Source: Terriglobia bacterium (GTDB taxonomy: Bacteria > Acidobacteriota > Terriglobia > Terriglobales > Acidobacteriaceae). Taken from it: 64,000 nucleotides of DNA. The DNA lies in contig JAVUPY010000051.1 in assembly GCA_032252755.1 (NCBI GenBank), positions 110,996-174,995 on the forward strand. Reading direction: 5' to 3'. The notes beneath the pieces were generated by a model. It did no database searches, was not told the origin of the DNA, and worked only from the letters and a program-made list of their open reading frames with translations. The position numbers and the translations under genes are program-made. Below, piece by piece: positions 63,001 to 64,000 of the stretch. The number at the start of each line of letters is the position of its first letter. Position 1 is the first letter of the stretch.

Positions 63001-63488
63001 GTTTGTTCTCCGCCAATACCGGCTTCCCGTGGACTCCGCTCAGCAACTCCTGCAACGCATTACCGAATCAGGTTACCCTCTGCCCGGTTCGTCCCATCGC
63101 ATACGCAGGGGGCGCTCCGGCCAACTCGTCCAACCACAACTACATGACCGAGGGAGCGAACTTCCCGGGCGGCGGATTGGCATGGTTTACCCCGCCACCA
63201 TCTGGGCCGCTCCCGGTTCCTGGAATCGGCCGCAACAGCTTCCGTGGTCCCGGCTACAAGAACATCGACCTGAGCATTGCGAAAGATTTCAAACTGGGTT
63301 GGACAAAACTGCCCGAGACTTCCAATCTCGAACTCAAGATGAACATGTACAACGCCTTCAACATCCTGAACCTGGTTCCGCTGCAGTTTGGGTCAGCGCA
63401 GACCTACATCCAGGATCCGCACTTCGGAACGTCTGCTTCCGCAACCGCCGGACGGACCTTGGAACTGCAGGCACGGTTCAGCTTCTAA
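60084..63488 (+). CDS. TonB-dependent receptor, Oar-like, with carboxypeptidase-regulatory-like domain
   Basis: 1134 residues. A signal peptide (LLPFFTFALILCAVTAAHAQ) precedes a beta-sandwich (ASIQGTVLDPTGAVIPNASV to about 110), a plug domain (QVQDLPKFGSDPYELVRLAP, SYSIDGVSVN) and a large 22-strand-type barrel ending LELQARFSF. This Oar/SusC-like architecture is greatly expanded in Acidobacteriota and takes up oligosaccharides or other large ligands using TonB energy. The ATG at 60084 with GGAGG upstream replaces a start 50 codons earlier that would read through the promoter. LacI-type operators upstream suggest sugar-responsive control; a terminator follows. Confidence 0.93.
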   Translation: MPRIRRLLPFFTFALILCAVTAAHAQFNASIQGTVLDPTGAVIPNASVVATNHATGVAYKTNSSQEGFYRISGLPPGHYTVAVEASGFKKQVLENIAVVAESPRGVDVNMETGSASESITVTSEPPPLQTENSAMSGSIDTQQVQDLPKFGSDPYELVRLAPGVFGTGARAGNGDSVALPNSVGPGGSNSSIYQTENLVQISANGQRASANSYSIDGVSVNSQTWGGAAVITPNQESVKELQVVTGTYSAEESRTSGAQVKVISQSGTNKFHGSAFFRYQNPTLNAYNKWGGPDGGDPVRNDNKYRQFGGSLGGPIIKNKLFFFFSMDGNRANNLGYSNNWVDTPEFDQLLASARPDGLSTQIVNSTGMTPRTVQVLTPTCTNFDNAGWPCQIVGNAIDIGSPTGALGQYVPVYSTNNRTGGGLDGIPDLQFVRVAVPSTNRAYQYNARADYNLGQNQFAVGGYITMQDNLGADSSTGARPSGDVRFKPKNQDLMASWIRPFSSTWLNEFRFNATRWAYNTVQSSSTVDWGIPRVEIEDMPIDRVRWGAPQGETTPASFAENTFEFRDVMTKVVGRHAFKFGGEIIREQDNNNLLGGARPVYTFATPWNLFNDTPLFEAINTDPVTGGPGSAQRYFRTSDYGIFFQDDWKLRPNLTLNLGIRYEYYTPLRETQNRISNLVLGQNGLADAHVAVSDQLFNPDRNNFAPRLGFAWSPAAFNQKTVLRGGIGVSYDRIPNALWANTRGNPPFLARWGLCCATAPGEWGSDNALIAYNLGTSNSPDSYPVNPALTIPFGSDGLPTNGGAVEFYGAHPNVPNAYVYTYSLDIQQELPAKFIATLGYAGAESRKLIRIVNQNFVLPQAELNPAVSRAFFPTPDVNANYNALNLRVERRFANGLQFVSNYRWAKSMDTLSNEGPGFVTNQTFPQNQAYEYGPSDYDVKHYFNLAWIYELPIFRTRNDFLGSMLGGWTVSGLFSANTGFPWTPLSNSCNALPNQVTLCPVRPIAYAGGAPANSSNHNYMTEGANFPGGGLAWFTPPPSGPLPVPGIGRNSFRGPGYKNIDLSIAKDFKLGWTKLPETSNLELKMNMYNAFNILNLVPLQFGSAQTYIQDPHFGTSASATAGRTLELQARFSF

Positions 63489-63507
63489 CTTCCACGATAG
63501 TCACTTG

Positions 63508-63535
63508 GGCGACGGCTTCGGCCGTCGCCTTTTTC
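63508..63535 (+). terminator. Terminator of TonB receptor gene
   Basis: GGCGACGGC (63508-63516) and GCCGTCGCC (63521-63529) form a 9-bp stem with a UUCG tetraloop, followed by TTTTTC. It lies 20 bases past the stop codon. Confidence 0.95.
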
Positions 63536-63540
63536 TTATC

Positions 63541-63930
63541 TAGATTTTGCCCCGCTTCCTTATCACAGACAAACTTCCAAGCCCCTCTGTATTCTGATCA
63601 TGGATCAGTCCACAACGGCGCTCCCACCGGGCGCCGTTCGCTTTTACGCTCCTTCTCAACTCGTGCACCAGCAACAAAAAGGAAGATGTGCGCCTTCCAC
63701 CGCCCAGGACCGAAACGCCTGGGCTACGCTCAGCACCCTTCCGAATCAGCCGGGGCCTGCCGTTGCTAATGGTTCCCGTCTTTGCCGATTGCGGATGTCG
63801 GCTTGCGCGTTGTTCTGCTCCTGCCTCGTACCTCGCACCTCCCGCTTGCGTCCGATAATATGTGGTGTGTCAGGAGGTTGTACCCCGGAAGCGGGGAGCG
63901 GGAGATTGGCGGAGCGTTATTGAGGCTAGC
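63541..63930. other. Spacer without a confident gene
   Basis: A plus-strand frame at 63600-63923 is open, but its translation is low-quality and matches nothing. A short CCCAGG/CCTGGG hairpin near 63705-63725 recalls the palindromic repeats elsewhere. I see no promoter or RNA gene. Confidence 0.3.
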
Positions 63931-64000
63931 ATGTGGGCGGTGGAAGTTGTAGTGACGAAGCCAGAGAGACAGGTGAGCGTTGCGGTGATCAGAAGTGGGA
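63931..64000 (+). CDS. Possible 5' end of a gene leaving the window
   Basis: An ATG at 63931, with GAGG five bases upstream, opens a frame MWAVEVVVTKPERQVSVAVI that runs to the edge without a stop. Twenty-three codons are too few to name a family. Confidence 0.3.
   Translation, partial: MWAVEVVVTKPERQVSVAVIRSG

Overview
The window is a stretch of Gram-negative chromosome at roughly 58-60% GC. It most likely comes from an Acidobacteriota of the Terriglobia/Koribacter type; this is inference, not a database match. Supporting signs are a very large Oar-like TonB-dependent receptor with an N-terminal carboxypeptidase-regulatory-like domain, many secreted proteins of acidobacterial style, short palindromic repeats scattered between and inside genes, and dnaG next to rpoD. 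There are no phage, IS, CRISPR or tRNA genes; the only clear RNA gene is RNase P RNA (rnpB).

Layout. 0.4-6.6 kb: secreted serine hydrolase, rpoD, dnaG, HD-domain phosphohydrolase. 6.8-12.4 kb: small envelope and hypothetical proteins, a quinone-oxidoreductase-like enzyme and a dCMP-deaminase-like enzyme. 12.5-13 kb: rnpB with its terminator. 13-22 kb: GT-C membrane protein with TPRs, two MacB/FtsX-type permeases without an ATPase, two convergent GT21-like glycosyltransferases and an ArnT-like glycosyltransferase. 22-25.5 kb: a Ser/Arg-rich tail protein coupled to a proline-rich microprotein, an SDR and a formate/nitrite-type transporter, divergent from an Rrf2 regulator. 25.5-28.1 kb: NtrC-type two-component pair. 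28.2-45 kb: the most striking region, described below. 45-53 kb: acyl-CoA-synthetase-like enzyme, tyrS, FKBP isomerase, dUTPase, a CheY-like receiver, a CpxAR/OmpR-type two-component pair and a glutaredoxin-like protein. 53-64 kb: secreted Ig-like/glycosidase-like protein, coiled-coil porin, PPK2, glucoamylase-like lipoprotein and the TonB-dependent receptor.

The 28.2-45 kb block reads as a complete candidate extracellular electron-transfer locus. System II cytochrome c maturation genes (resB, ccsA/ccsB) diverge from a tightly packed plus-strand run: a 16-heme cytochrome, an NHL beta-propeller, a tetraheme cytochrome, a parvulin isomerase, a 618-residue beta-barrel-like outer-membrane protein, a second NHL propeller, and a 12-heme cytochrome whose last heme site is CX3CH. 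A collagen-like secreted protein and a membrane-anchored TPR protein follow. The tetraheme gene has its own leader hairpins and a consensus Shine-Dalgarno, and a strong terminator-like hairpin follows it. This suggests it is made in excess over the barrel, as expected for a bulk or filament-forming cytochrome.

Other points of note: palindromic repeats inserted in frame inside dnaG and inside the glucoamylase-like gene, a promoter with LacI-type palindromes before the TonB receptor, and a Pho-box-like direct repeat before the porin next to PPK2. Start codons were moved inward from the longest open frame wherever a Shine-Dalgarno site or signal peptide supported it.
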